Source: Litoditis marina (lineage: Eukaryota > Nematoda > Chromadorea > Rhabditida > Rhabditidae). From it: a stretch of 64,000 nt of DNA. Location: NCBI GenBank assembly GCA_964036275.1, contig OZ038433.1, positions 17,056,257 through 17,120,256 of the forward strand, read 5' to 3'. The notes beneath the pieces are model-generated. The model searched no databases and had not been told where the DNA came from. It worked only from the letters and a program-made list of their open reading frames with translations. The position numbers and the translations under genes are program-made. Shown here in pieces: positions 1 through 11,079 of this stretch. How positions within the stretch are numbered: position 1 is the first letter of the stretch; every line of letters starts with the position of its first letter.

Positions 1-5
1 CAGGA

Positions 6-61
6 GACGTCACCTAGCAACAAATCTGGGACAAGGTGGATTTTAAATAGATTCTACGTCA
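6..61 (+). promoter_or_regulatory. CRE/X-box-like promoter elements of left inverted gene
   Basis: A CRE-like GACGTCA (6-12) overlaps GTCACCTAGCAAC (9-21), which fits the RFX X-box consensus GTNRCC-(0-3 N)-RGYAAC with a one-base spacer. A second bZIP-type site, TACGTCA, lies at 55-61. The mirrored gene at 5.3 kb keeps the AGCAAC half-site and the TACGTCA site in the same order and spacing, so the elements were duplicated with the gene and retained. That they bind RFX or CREB/ATF proteins is inferred from the consensus only. Confidence 0.5.
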
Positions 62-79
62 CAACGGGTGGCACGAGTG

Positions 80-87
80 TATATAAA
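80..87 (+). promoter_or_regulatory. TATA box of left inverted gene
   Basis: TATATAAA is followed about 10 bases later by GTGGCGGCATCTAA, which is almost the same as the sequence after the TATA box of the mirrored gene (5548-5556, minus strand). Strong TATA boxes are typical of inducible nematode genes. The start site is inferred to lie near 105-115. Confidence 0.7.
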
Positions 88-219
88 GGGGTGGCGGCAT
101 CTAACAAGCCACTTTTGCTGGAGAACTTCTCTCACAGAGTCTTCGTCATCTGGGGCATAATTCACTCCCTCTTTTCCCTTTCTATTTCTCGATTCCTCGT
201 TCTCTTTTATCTCTCCCTT

Positions 220-223
<4 letters not shown>

Positions 224-286
<63 letters not shown>
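224..286 (+). repeat. (CT)n tract in leader/outron
   Basis: About 31 CT dinucleotides lie between the TATA box and the start codon. The paralogous minus-strand gene has a degenerate pyrimidine tract (AG-rich on the plus strand, about 5360-5490) in the same place, so the tract was probably already in the leader of the ancestor and expanded here. Confidence 0.9.
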
Positions 287-290
<4 letters not shown>

Positions 291-404
291 TTCTCTTTCT
301 CTACGTGTTTCTATCTGTCTGTATCTCATCTACCTCTCGCTTCTGAGAGCAAAATATTTAAAGAAAAGAACAAAACTGAATCGGTTCCTTTCAGCTCTAG
401 CAAA

Positions 405-2041
405 ATGCTGAAATGGATTTCTCCACGCGGCGAAGAAGTCGTGGACGACCGCAAGAATCTGTCTGACCACGACGATTCGCTTCTCACTGATTTGGTACTC
501 GACGAAATAGAAGCACACGTCGTCGAGTTCGAGAATAAGAAGGTAATAATACCTCTCTGCGTCTAATACATTCACATGCTATTTCGGGTTCTCTCACGAA
601 ATTTTAGCATTATGTACACCATCACGTTCGTTCTCGTGACCGGCTCACCACGTCAAGGAGTTATTCGACGGAGACAATAACTGTTTCATAACATACATAA
701 ACATAACATGAAACATACACACAAACCCTACAAATAAAACAACATGTATAACTTTTGAACTTACAGAATTTTCAGGACGAACTGCAATCGAACTCTGATC
801 TTCAAAATGATATTCGTACCTACAGTTGGCTGAAATGTTCTGACTCGCAAAATAGACCGAAGAAATATCTCACAATGCAGGTATATACTCTATCGACTTC
901 ATCAAAATAGTATTTCTTTGACCATAAACACAACGCCTATGTTTATAATTGCAGGAAATCTAATAGTTTTGTACAACTTCAAATGTCAACTATACTAGTC
1001 ATTTGCACAGTCACATGATACATGTTAAACACAGCAGGAACTTAGAAACGTGCAATGACAAAGTGCACGATGCCTCATTAGAATGCTTACTTCACGCGAC
1101 TACTCAATTTACTTCCAGTATATTTCCAGGAACGCATGAAACTGGATTCTGCCTGTGAAAAGGTGCAAGCTGTGGAATGGCCCGTGACAATTGAATCATT
1201 CAAATCCAAAGTGGAGGTAATTATTTTTCACTATTCAAATCAATTAGGTGCTCTGATCTTCGCTGTAGTTTGATTGATGTCGACCGGCAAGCGATGTGAC
1301 CGAACTACAAACTCATCGGGATAGTGCAACACACACCGCTTGCTTCGGAGATGGTAACGAATCCTGTATTGTATTGTCGTTTTTCTCTGAATCGAACTTC
1401 CAGCTAGAGTATACTTATCAGTGAATTCAAAGTGAAATCTCAAGCCTCAACCAGCAAAAAACTTGCACATCATGATAATATGTAGCAATAGGAAAAGAGA
1501 TTGCAATTGGGTACCACGTAGTGAAAACGTCATTCTCAATATTGATTTTTTTTTCAAGAACCCCACGAGCCGCGAAATGATAATCGATAGTTTGATCTCC
1601 TCTGTCCACGAGACAATTGCATCCCGTCCGAGAAACGGAAGCATTACGGTATGTCAATTTCGAGTCATCATTAAATTCTGAACACTGTATCTTACTTTCT
1701 GATGTGAGCTGATCGGTTTCCAGTCCAGACTCCGACATATTGTTTTCTTATGTAAAACTTTTTCGATTCTGCCTGGATTTATGTCAAAGTCTAGATTCGC
1801 ACCAAGAAACCAGAGTGGTAAACCCTCCGGTGAACTTCTCGGTAGATGGTCGCAAAACTTCTCGGTGAACATTTCTGTGAACTTTTCCGTGGAATTACCG
1901 GGTGGTTTTCCGGTGAACTATCCGGTGAACTTACCTGTAAACTTGTCAATAACTTTCCAGGTAGACGTAGTTCCACTACCCTATGACGATCCGGCTCGTT
2001 CTCTGGCAGTCTCCGTTCGCGATGTCAATAATCTATTCTGA
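405..2041 (+). CDS. Hypothetical acidic protein, left member of inverted gene pair
   Basis: Not recognised. Five exons join in phase 0: 405-542, 776-880, 1130-1216, 1559-1648 and 1961-2041, giving 166 aa. The start follows a TTTCAG acceptor by 12 bases, which suggests trans-splicing of a leader containing the CT tract. Residues 1-110 are acidic and closely match the minus-strand paralog at 4163-5291; exons 1-3 have the same lengths (138, 105 and 87 nt) in both. There is no signal peptide and no obvious membrane segment. The fourth exon matches the paralog only as far as ...RPRNGS; then this gene splices to a short unrelated exon ending in VRDVNNLF, while the paralog reads through to a different tail. 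The last two exons are therefore less certain, and this copy could be degenerate at its 3' end. The TATA/CRE promoter suggests inducible expression (inference). Confidence 0.68.
1263..1311. repeat. TGTAGTTTGAT-family MITE, short copy
   Basis: TGTAGTTTGAT at the left and CGAACTACA at the right form the inverted ends of an element family found about 20 times in this window. It lies in intron 3 of the left inverted gene. Confidence 0.6.
1826..1958 (+). repeat. Degenerate ~12-bp tandem repeat in last intron
   Basis: About ten diverged units of the type CCGGTGAACTTC follow one another up to the acceptor at 1959-1960. Most contain GGTGAAC, which resembles a 5' splice site, so the tract carries many potential donors. 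Confidence 0.7.
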
Positions 2042-4162
2042 TTCCAACTACAAACATTCATTGATCAATCAAGACGATTGCACATTATTCCGGTATATTA
2101 CTAATTCCGTGAGGATTTATGTTTTGTATACCTTCCTTAGAAACAATCATCAATTCATCATGATTCCAACTCTGCACATTTGTGATCAAAAAATTGAAAT
2201 AATCAACGCTGTATTTGTAACTTTATCCTGTGAATATGATGTTTAGTCGCTCAAATGGTTCCATTAGCAACTCCCAATTGTTATTAGATGTTATTAGATG
2301 TTTTAAGTGTTTGTTTTTGTCGACTGATACTGGTTAGTGTATATATGAATTGTATTTAAATAAATACGTGCAGTATTTTTATTTTATACGCAGAATTTCA
2401 TTCTACAGAATACTTGAACTTTTACTTATTAGTTCGTATGCCAAAACAACTGGCACTTTCATCTCATTCTGCGTCTATAATTTTACCACACTATTTCGCG
2501 TGACGAAGACTTTCCGATTCATCCAAGTATTTCATATTCTTCTCTTTCTCCCCCTGTTTCCTCTTCTCCCCCCCCCCCCCCCCCTCTCTCTCTTTGATAT
2601 CATATCCCGACGGGATGAGAGAGCAGAGAAATAGCGTATATTTGGAGAGCCGCAGAATGAGATACAAAGCCGGGATGTTTTATACCAAACTAATCCCTCA
2701 CCAAGCCTATTCCGACCCACTGCGTGCAAAATTGGACTATGATCCAATTTATACGTGTGTGTACGTAGCTTTTTGAAATTTTGAACAGTGTAACTTCATA
2801 TTCTGGGCAAATTGAAATCATGTCAGGATTTCCGGAAACCCTGCTCGATCGCGAGAATAATTGGAAGAGTTGTTCTTTTATACTGTCGAGAAAATGTAAT
2901 ATGCGAAAAACAGCCGAAGACCTATTGTTTTCTAACAACAGATATTGAGAGTTTACCATAAACGTGGTCTTCGGGAACTAAAAACGAAACAAACTCCAAA
3001 AAACTCCGAGCAGCCGTAAAACTTGATTGTTATGCAGTATATTGATAAACTCATTATTATTATTAAACTGTATTCCTCTAGATATTGAAGTTGAAACTCC
3101 GAGGCAATGGTTGATAGAGATCCAAGAGTTATTCAGAATCGCTCCATTGTCCGTCATGTTTCATTACGCTGTAGCCTTATTTTAACAAACACCGATGAAA
3201 AAGCTCTAAATTCGATCCATCTTGAGTAGGTTTAACTAACACTGTAGGCGTGCGCTTGAAAGTTACAAGAACTATGGAATCACGTGTACACGTTTGCAAA
3301 TGGTAGTAGAACACAGTTTCTTGGGTGATTTGTCTATTCAAGTCAAAACATCGAATGAACTAACTTTTGCTCTGTAAATACATTTTCAATACAACTAATA
3401 TTTCATATTCTAATTCACACACAACACAGAAGGTATCCAAATATAGAGAACAGACAAAGGGTTATACGTGAATAGCTAACGGAAAGAGAGTGGTTCTCGA
3501 ATATTTTGTATGTTTACTATTTACAGAAATGAACTAAACTAGTTTCAAAAAAGCACAAATATGCATAGTCACAATCTAAACTAACTCAGGAAAATACAAT
3601 ATAGACACTCGAAAGTTGCAATGTCAAACAAATTGAAGAAAATGGAATAATCGGATAAATGAATGTTTGAAGTGGGAATCAGTAAAGATCGTGGATATTG
3701 CGTACGGAAATTGCAAGAATGCGAGCTGTATCGTCATAAGGAGGTGTTGGAAGGCAAACCTGTAAAGAAATTAGTTATAGTATATTTCAGTCCTATTGAG
3801 ACTCTAAAAGTTCAAGTTTTGGGGACACAGTCCAAGTTTGCATCAAAAAGAACGGATTTGCGAAGTTTGAATGTGTACTGTACGGGTATCACGTGGGAGA
3901 TCGAACTACAACTTAGATTTGGTCATTCCAGATCCTCCTAATGTTCTAGGGGTGACGTTCCTCGGTGAAACTGTAGGTCAAATTGGATGTTGTATTCACG
4001 TCAAAAGATTTTTTTCCTATTTTTCTCACGAAGTATACAATTGTTACCTCGACTAATGGTCATCTAGTATCTTTTCCAGTTTGTGGGTACAGCTTTTTAC
4101 TGCATTCATTACGTGGTATGATTCTATTACATCAGCATTTTTTTACCTCAACTAACAATCAT
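2042..4162. other. Spacer between the convergent paralogs
   Basis: No convincing gene is seen here. The region holds 3' flanking sequence of both paralogs, a long inverted-repeat element at about 2425-2705, a poly-C/poly-pyrimidine tract near 2540-2590, and a short duplicated segment at 4044-4080. One 92-codon open frame (3663-3941, +) has no splice or homology support. Confidence 0.5.
2425..2705. mobile_element. Foldback MITE, copy 1 (CCGGGAT/GCAGAATGAGAT family)
   Basis: The left arm contains TGGCACTTTCATCTCATTCTGCG; the right arm contains GCAGAATGAGAT...CCGGGAT. Between them is ATCCCGACGGGAT followed by GAGAGCAGAGAAATAG. The same order of motifs occurs at 60068-60230, which defines a family. 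No coding capacity is visible. The outer limits are approximate. Confidence 0.65.
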
Positions 4163-4180
4163 CTAGTATTTTGCCCAATC
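4044..4180 (-). repeat. Duplicated stop-codon region of right inverted gene
   Basis: The segment ACCTC-ACTAA-CATCTAGTAT occurs at 4045-4075 and again at 4145-4172 with a few differences. The second copy contains the stop codon of the minus-strand gene. The duplicate lies just downstream of that gene's end. Confidence 0.5.
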
Positions 4181-5291
4181 GTGTGCGGTTCCTACCGCAT
4201 CGCCACTTCTGATGTACTTGTTGAGGATGTCGCCGGCACTTCCGTTGCGCGGACGAGACACAATGGTCTCGTGGACAGCGGAGATGAAACTGTCGATTAT
4301 CATATCACGACTGGTCGGGTTCTGAAAAACTCATGTCTGGTTAGTACAGGTGTTGTATTAATTTAAAACTGAAATATTATCTGTGATAAAGCATTATTGT
4401 TGATTAAATTGAGCTTAGTGAAAGGTGCCACTCAAAACTATTTCGAACTGATTCATACAATTTTCGGGTTGAGTTCATTGAGGTTTGGTATGTTTTTCGG
4501 AACGTGAAGTCTACTTAATTCTCCAACCGTGAAAACTGCCAAATTTTGCTACCTGTGTCGTACTTTGTCAACATAGAGGACTGACCATCTTGTCCATCCA
4601 AAAGTCTACATGAAAATGAATACAAATATACATAGTTGTTCACCTCCACTTTCGACTTGAATGATGCAATAGTCATGGGCCATTCTGTAGCCAGCAGCTT
4701 GTCACAGGCGGAATCCAGTTTCATGCGCTCCTGAAGTTAGTTGAAAATACTTAAACCATTATTTTTTTTACTGAAACACCTTCGAATCAAAAATGTTATG
4801 TGTATGTCTTGGGTTTTCATCCATTTTTATAAATTTGATCTAAGACCAACCTGCATTGTCAGATACTTTGTCGGTCTATTTTCCGAGTCGGCACTTTTCA
4901 GCCAACTGTAGGTAGGTATCTCAGCTTGGAGGTCGGACTGCGACTGAAGTTCTTCCTGCAAAAGTAGATAAAATGATTTTGTTTGCGATCGGCATAAATT
5001 GAACTTTTCCTTGTGTTTCTGATTTGAAAAATAAGTTAGTAGAGGTTTTGACGTCCTATGAACTTTAGTTTGATCTACAAAACAGCAGTAGGTTGCTTCT
5101 TCGAGAACGAGCTATAATTTTTCCGTAAGAATGCGAGAGAGGTTTGGACCAACCTTTTTGTTCTCGAACTCGACGACGTGTGCTTCTATTTCGTCGAGTA
5201 CCAAATCAGTGAGAAGCGAATCGTCGTGGTCAGACAGATTCTTGCGGTCGTCCACGACTTCTTCGCCGCGGGGAGAAATCCATTTCAGCAT
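4163..5291 (-). CDS. Hypothetical acidic protein, right member of inverted gene pair
   Basis: Not recognised. Four exons read on the minus strand: 5291-5154, 4955-4851, 4730-4644 and 4321-4163, all in phase 0, giving 162 aa. The N-terminal 46 residues (start MLKWISPRGEE) equal those of the plus-strand paralog. The terminal exon encodes NPTSRDMIIDSF... and ends ...HDWAKY before a TAG stop, a C-terminus absent from the paralog. A TTTTCAG acceptor lies just upstream of the ATG, as in the other copy. The protein is soluble-looking, acidic at the N-terminus and has no signal peptide. Its uninterrupted last exon makes it the better candidate for the intact member. The two genes converge, 2.1 kb apart. 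Function unknown; an inducible role is inferred only from the promoter. Confidence 0.75.
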
Positions 5292-5547
5292 TTTGGAGAG
5301 CTGAAAAGAACCGATTCAATCTTACTTCTGTAGAAATAATACTTTGTCAGAAAGGAACTTAGATAAGATAGAGAGAGAAGAAAGAGAGAAGAAAGGAGAG
5401 AGAGCGAGGACAACCGAGAGAGATGAAAAGGGGTAGACAGAGGGAGAGAGATACGAAAAGAGAGAGATAGGCAAAGAGACAGAAAAAGTCGAGATACTTC
5501 GCAAGAGCAGCCCTCAAGGCGTAATAACTTTTTAGATGCTGCCACCC

Positions 5548-5633
5548 TTTTATATACATTCCTGCCACCAGGCTGACGTAAAATCCATTCTGAAATCTAC
5601 AGTATCCCAGCTTAGTTGCTAGGATATCCTGCT
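5548..5633 (-). promoter_or_regulatory. TATA box and CRE-like promoter of right inverted gene
   Basis: Read on the minus strand, CCTAGCAAC (5633-5625), TACGTCA (5580-5574) and TATATAAAA (5556-5548) occur in the same order as at the left paralog. Only the AGCAAC half of the X-box-like site is kept here. Confidence 0.6.
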
Positions 5634-6215
5634 GAATTTTGCCGTGTTCGGATTTTGCGGGGTTTTATCTTCTGCAAGAGATATTAAAAGAAAAGTGAGA
5701 CAGTAAGAGGCTTTCGGCTACGCAGCAAAATCACGAGAATCTGAAATGATTTCGAAATCTGTCCTCAAATCTTCCTAAATACAGACTTCTTACGACATCT
5801 GGGAAAGAAAGAAGCACAACATATTACGTAAATGAAGGCACAAGACATGAGCGGATATAAGTGTGGTCGGTTATGTTTCAGAATTCTTTATATAGATTGT
5901 GGGGGTTTCAGTGTCTAACGTGTATTATTTCTTGAACCAAATCGTTCGAGGAACTCAAAATTAGAGGAAACTGAGAGATACCATTCACACACCTCTTTCA
6001 CGGGAGGGTTTTTTGTGTTTTCGTACGCCAATTCAGTTTTTATAGATTCTCGAAATTGAAAACTTATCATGATAGGAAACGAAACGTCGGTTTCACGTCG
6101 AACTTGGAACAGGGAAACTTCGTGAAAAGAGGTACTTCGGCGACGTGAATAAACGGGCTTCCCTGTTCATTTCAACGTGGAACCTACCCAGAAACGGTCA
6201 TTTCTATTCTTTGCA
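5634..6215. other. Intergenic region, divergent promoters
   Basis: This separates the minus-strand hypothetical gene from the plus-strand mucin-like gene. No coding or RNA feature is evident. AT-rich with no recognised motif apart from the elements listed above. Confidence 0.5.
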
Positions 6216-9200
6216 ATGAGAGTGGGTAGTTCGGTCCTACTCCTCTCTCTCCTTCTCTCTTCTTCTGTTTTTCTCTCTTCTGCGAAGCTCATTCGACGGA
6301 AACGAAATGGACCGGCACCATCCCAACCGTCGGTGAACACCACCAAAGGCGAGTTCACCCGAGGTTCCATCCTTTTCGCTGATATATCATATATTCAACG
6401 GAGAAAGTTTTTTTGATGAATCGTTTCGTTGAGTCGTACTGGTGTCAATTTCTTGCTTACTGTTTATCCGTTCTTCGTGAATTTCGAAACCTTTGGGGAG
6501 CTTCTCTGCTTTGAATTGCTAGCGAAACTTGCCCATACTGACAATTCGTCCAACAGTCACTAATCTGAGCATTATCTCAACTTTCCGTATCTGAATCGTG
6601 CAAGTTTCTGCTTCGAAAACAGAGAAGTGCTGTACAGTAATCGAATGTTAGAACCAATTCATTGACATCTAAGTTTTGTACGTTTCAGGTCCTGCACCGC
6701 AGCCGCCTGCCCCCGTCAGTACCAAACCGGTAGTTATCACCACTACTACCAGTACAAAGGCACCAACGACAACTACAACTCCGAGTACGACTACCACCTC
6801 ACGTACCACTACAACCACAACTCCTAAGCCGACGACAACCTCAACCAGTACCTCCACCAGTACTTCCACTAGTACCACGACCAGTACTACTTCCAGTACT
6901 ACAACATCTACTCCCAGTACTACAACAACTACTCCCAGTACTACAACTACTACTCCCAGAGATGATCACCCAGAAGTCGCAGCGAACGGACTGTCAACCG
7001 ATTATGGTGAGTAATGTAGTTTACTTATACAGTTGAAGTTGCTATATTTTCAGTTTTTGCGCATTAATTAAGAAAGATATTTACAGGTGGTATGTTTGTT
7101 CTTAGTGGAGTCTGAGCTGAATTTTTCAGGAAAAACTAATAAAGTGGTTTGTGAAAAGTTTGGAGGATTTTATCTACTGCAGGCCATGATAGAGATAGAA
7201 CATCACAGAATGTTTTTCACAAATTTGGAATATAGGGTTTTCCTCGTAATCTTCACAAACCTAACGCCTTGCACGTGCCGCCTAGTTTCTTGAGCCTTGT
7301 TCTTCAACTTTAAATCATACGCGAGAAATTGGTATAACGTCTTTTCCATAAAGAAGGCCAGCATACTGTGTTTTCCTGTTTCTGCTGTGTTAAAGTAGAA
7401 GTGCACTTTCGTGATGAATAGAGAGTACTGTTGACAAGTTCTGGAAACAAGACCGGTAGCGAACTTCTCTCTTGGGAATGGTTTCCGTTTCCAAGTGAAC
7501 CAACGTGTTTCCAAGATACTTTTTTCATATCTCATTTCATTTTTTTCCAGAACCGACGTATCAGGAAGACGAACCGATGAACGAAAGCAATATGGGTGAG
7601 TTTGAAGATAAAGTGTGTAATTTGTTTGTTTATCGCAGTTGCCGTGTGATGTTGTTTCCAGACTAAGTAATCTTTACCGTGAACTTTTCCAAGTTTGCTC
7701 TTTCCAAACAGTTCTCTTTCCGTTAGGAGAAGAGAGTGTATTGTCGACCCGAAAAGCCACCTATAAACTTTTCTATTCATTTGTGTGCATTCTATTTCGA
7801 TTCTTGTCTATTTGTAATATCTCTTTGTGACGAGAACCTATTTCAGATGAAACGGGCCTGTTTGTCGAAACAACGACTATGGATGTTGCTGGTGAGTTTG
7901 GATAGAAGAAAATATCACGTTTCATCTCGGGCACATTTATTTTGGAACCTTCTTCTGTATAAATGTGATACAATCGCAAGTTTTTTGGTTTCACTCTAGT
8001 ACGAGTTTAGCTTGAACTTAGTTATCGATTAATTTGACGTCAATCGGTTGAGAACAAGTTTTAGTTGTAGTTTGATCTCCTCATACAACTGTACTTTTTC
8101 CAGGATCGAAATCGTTTCCCTGGTGGATTTTCCTCATTATCATTCCCATTCTGATTGCCATGTGTGTGGCTGGATTCTGCTTCTACAAACACAAACACAA
8201 GTTCAGCAAGAGAAAACAGGTAAACTTCCTCTACTATCTTGAATTACTCAACTTTACCTTCAACACTTTATACTTTTTCCACTGTTGCTTTCATTAACTT
8301 GACCATACTTTTCCCAAGTTTGGCGTAGTTAAAAACGTCCCAACGCGAAAGAAGTTGTGAGTAAATCAAGTTGTTATTATTCCACTATCAATACATGAAT
8401 TTGTTCAAGCGTACTGCGACCAACAAGAAGGGTTCGTGTTGTCAGAAGAAGGGCGCCAAGGGAGCCCCACAGAGATCGGCCCGGCCCGTTGACGGACCCA
8501 AAACGCCCGGTCATGGAAGCCTCACCCCATCACCCTCTCTCAGTACGGAACGAATCAAACAGGTGAGAGATGTATAGGGAGTGAAGAATTCTTTGTTGTA
8601 GTTTGATCTCAATGCACATCATAGTTTACGAATTTAGACCGAAACATAGTGAATCACTGTGTGCCGTAATTTGTGTTCGTCGGACATCACAACATTTATC
8701 CATACGCAACGCAGGTGGAACGGGTCTCATTGATATCATAACTATAACTATTCACTTTCGACTTTCGAATGATTTTGCATTTATTTTGTATTCACACGTT
8801 TGAACTCATTTACGATTTCAATCAATCATTCTATTCTATTCTATTCTATTCTATTCTATTCTATTCTATTCTATTCTATTCTAACTACTGTACGAGTTGA
8901 GTAGGATAGAATGAGACTATATACTATGTTCAGGTGCCTTCCGTTCGAGTTCAGCCAGTGGTGCAGCCGGAAAGTCCGGTTGCCAGTCCCGCCCCCTTCC
9001 AAGAGGAACCGGATCGGTCCAACACTGCCACCAAAAAGTGAGAGGAAATTCAAATTTTCATAGAATTTTTACCTAAAAAGATAGCGTTAGAAAAAGATGA
9101 TAGGTTTAAGTTGTGACCATTTATTGCATGAAAAGTAGCAGAACAGTAAGAGTGCGATCAACCTATTATCGATTTCGGTACCAAAAAAAACGCACTAGTA

Positions 9201-10048
9201 CAAGCAATTATATGCATTTTTTATATTTTTGATCAATTCTTGTCAATAAAATCACGTTAATATACACAATTTTTGCATTTTCAGGATGGCTTCGCCAAGA
9301 AAGCTCAAATTATCTGCGGAGAAGGAGAAAAAGGTATGGTTTTCCATATCTCACCTCACTTTTATTAATCACACATTTCGTTCTAGCTGAGATAATTATT
9401 TTTCGACGCCTTAAAATTTTCCTGATTTTTGCTTCAAAAAAGCATTGCCTTCGACAATTGATTTCCATTCTTTCTGGGTGGGTCTAAGAAGTTTGAAATA
9501 GAAACCTCAGTTCCCCTGAAAAACTAGTTTCTATAGAGAAAAGTCAATAATAAAACATATAGAATGAAATAAATGGCGTTGGTCATGCGCTTTTTTCAGG
9601 ATTCTGACTTTGACACTTCTTCGGCTACATCCAGCCACAAGGAGGAGGTGATCAAGATTATGGCATACGGTAGCAGGTGGCAGAATGTTCAAAGTGTACG
9701 TTTAGCTGGAAAATTACCAAAAATTAAGTATATTTTCACGTAGCTAGGCTGCGCACTTCTTCAAGATAAAACAATAGGCATGAGAGACGTTGAAATGGTC
9801 CACCACTTATAGAGCCAAACCTTAATTGTAGTTTGGTCTTAGAACACATAAAACCAATCAGGTCAGGTTCAGCCTGAATTGCACTGCAAGCGAACTACAA
9901 ACACTGCTAAATGTAATAAATTGACCGTATATTCCTATATCCCAGATAGGGAGTCCTATAAAGTACACGTAGGAACGAATGGAACTATACCTGCTCTTTT
10001 CAGATTGGATCCGACTTTTCGTTCGACATCGATTCTGACGTTGTTTGA
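6216..10048 (+). CDS. Mucin-like single-pass membrane protein
   Basis: Ten exons join in phase: 6216-6363, 6689-7006, 7551-7595, 7847-7891, 8104-8219, 8410-8562, 8934-9037, 9285-9333, 9600-9695 and 10004-10048, giving about 372 aa. A signal peptide covers residues 1-23 (MRVGSSVLLLSLLLSSSVFL...). Residues ~60-145 are almost all Thr, Ser and Pro, a typical O-glycosylated stalk. After a short acidic stretch, one membrane segment follows at ~190-213 (PWWIFLIIIPILIAMCVAGF), then a basic stop-transfer KHKHKFSKRK. The cytoplasmic tail is basic, Pro/Ser-rich and ends acidic (SFDIDSDVV). Type I topology is inferred. The exon at 8410 uses a weaker CAAG acceptor. An alternative exon at 8319-8357 would end the tail early. 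The last exon could instead be spliced at GAC/GTTGTT to the exons at 10.3-11.1 kb. No family name can be given. Confidence 0.72.
8829..8881 (+). repeat. (TATTC)n microsatellite
   Basis: About 11 tandem copies of the pentamer TATTC lie in intron 6 of the mucin-like gene. A short run of the same unit is seen near 59845-59866. Confidence 0.95.
9826..9900. mobile_element. TTGTAGTTTG-family MITE
   Basis: TTGTAGTTTGGTCTT at the left and CGAACTACAA at the right are inverted ends of a 75-bp insertion in intron 9 of the mucin-like gene. No coding capacity. Confidence 0.7.
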
Positions 10049-10280
10049 AATTCCCGCCGGTAGACGTTCCGTGCCCAAGTTCTCCGTCTTTTTCTACTAC
10101 ATGACCGTTTTTCGGGCACAACATTGTTTTGTCTATTTCTCGCGTTGTCAGTGTGTATTGCGCGGAATAAAGTGTGACACTCGCAGACTTGTTTCCCCCT
10201 TTTACACAGCACAACCATTGTTACCGCTGACGGCAAACTATGCAACACTCGGTTGTTATTGGCGTTTTCTGCTTTTGTAG

Positions 10281-11079
10281 TTTGTATTCTGGTATCGATT
10301 CTCAATTTACCGACGATGAGCTAGCTGCTAAAGAAGAGGAATACCGGACCCAGCTGTGGGTACGGACCATGCAACACACGACGTATGCCTACTATCTGAA
10401 GGCTTGGCAGAGAAGAAAGTTCCAGTATCGACTATACAAAACAGCGCTGGAGCAGACTACCGTGAGTCACAGCAGAGATAATTTGGTGACCTCTTGAGTA
10501 TTTGAACATGTTACATATCTAATGATTCTGCTTTATGGACTAAAAACACTCGGAAAGTTATCAACTCTCGAAAAAATGCTCATTTGGGGGACTCTCAGCA
10601 GAAAATAGACAAAGGCGTGAAAATAGTTCACGTTCGAGAGTAACAGATGCAATTTGAATGCTTGTGGGAACACTGGTAACTCTTATATTGGTCAAAATAG
10701 AGTGCAAGAAAGTCTCAAAAAGTTAATCACTCCGTTATTTGATTTCTCTCGAACTTAAAACATTCCACGGGTACACGATGTCAAAATTAACACATTTAAC
10801 AAAATAAATTAAAAGGTTTGTTACCCATTTCCCGAACATATTATTATTCAACAATAGATTTTCATGTTCTAGCCTCTTCCGCAACTCAGTAGCAACTTCT
10901 TCGAAAAAGGACACGAGGAAGCTTCGGACCCAAAAACTGATTTTGTCAGTCTCACCGAAGTATTTAGCAGGCCAAGAACGATCGACGATGAAATTGGAAT
11001 GCCTATTTATGAGCCTGTCAACAACCACAAAATAGTTTTTGGTCACTATAACAAGAACTATCCTTACGGAAGACGATAA
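10281..11079 (+). CDS. 3' exons, probably alternative tail of the mucin-like gene
   Basis: Two exons have clear coding character: one ending at 10461 (donor GTGAGT) and a terminal exon 10873-11079 (acceptor TTCTAG, stop TAA), which join in phase 0. They encode about 115 residues: a charged helix-like stretch (AAKEEEYRTQLWVRTMQ), an RR-K-rich segment and a tail ending NKNYPYGRR. There is no signal peptide or membrane segment. The 5' limit is unresolved. After TTTTGTAG at 10280 the frame needs two bases from an upstream exon; a start at 10321 after GAG would be in phase with the exon at 10004 if that were spliced before its stop. A 20-nt microexon near 10159 could also bridge the phases. The simplest reading is a longer cytoplasmic tail for the upstream gene. 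Confidence 0.5.

Noticed and set aside
91..411. 106-codon open frame over the left promoter and CT tract
   Set aside because: It begins at the predicted transcription start, is mostly Ser-Leu from the CT repeat, and overlaps the true start codon in another frame.
6669..6878. Minus-strand Val-rich frame opposite the mucin stalk
   Set aside because: It is the complement of ACN threonine codons; low complexity, no independent support.
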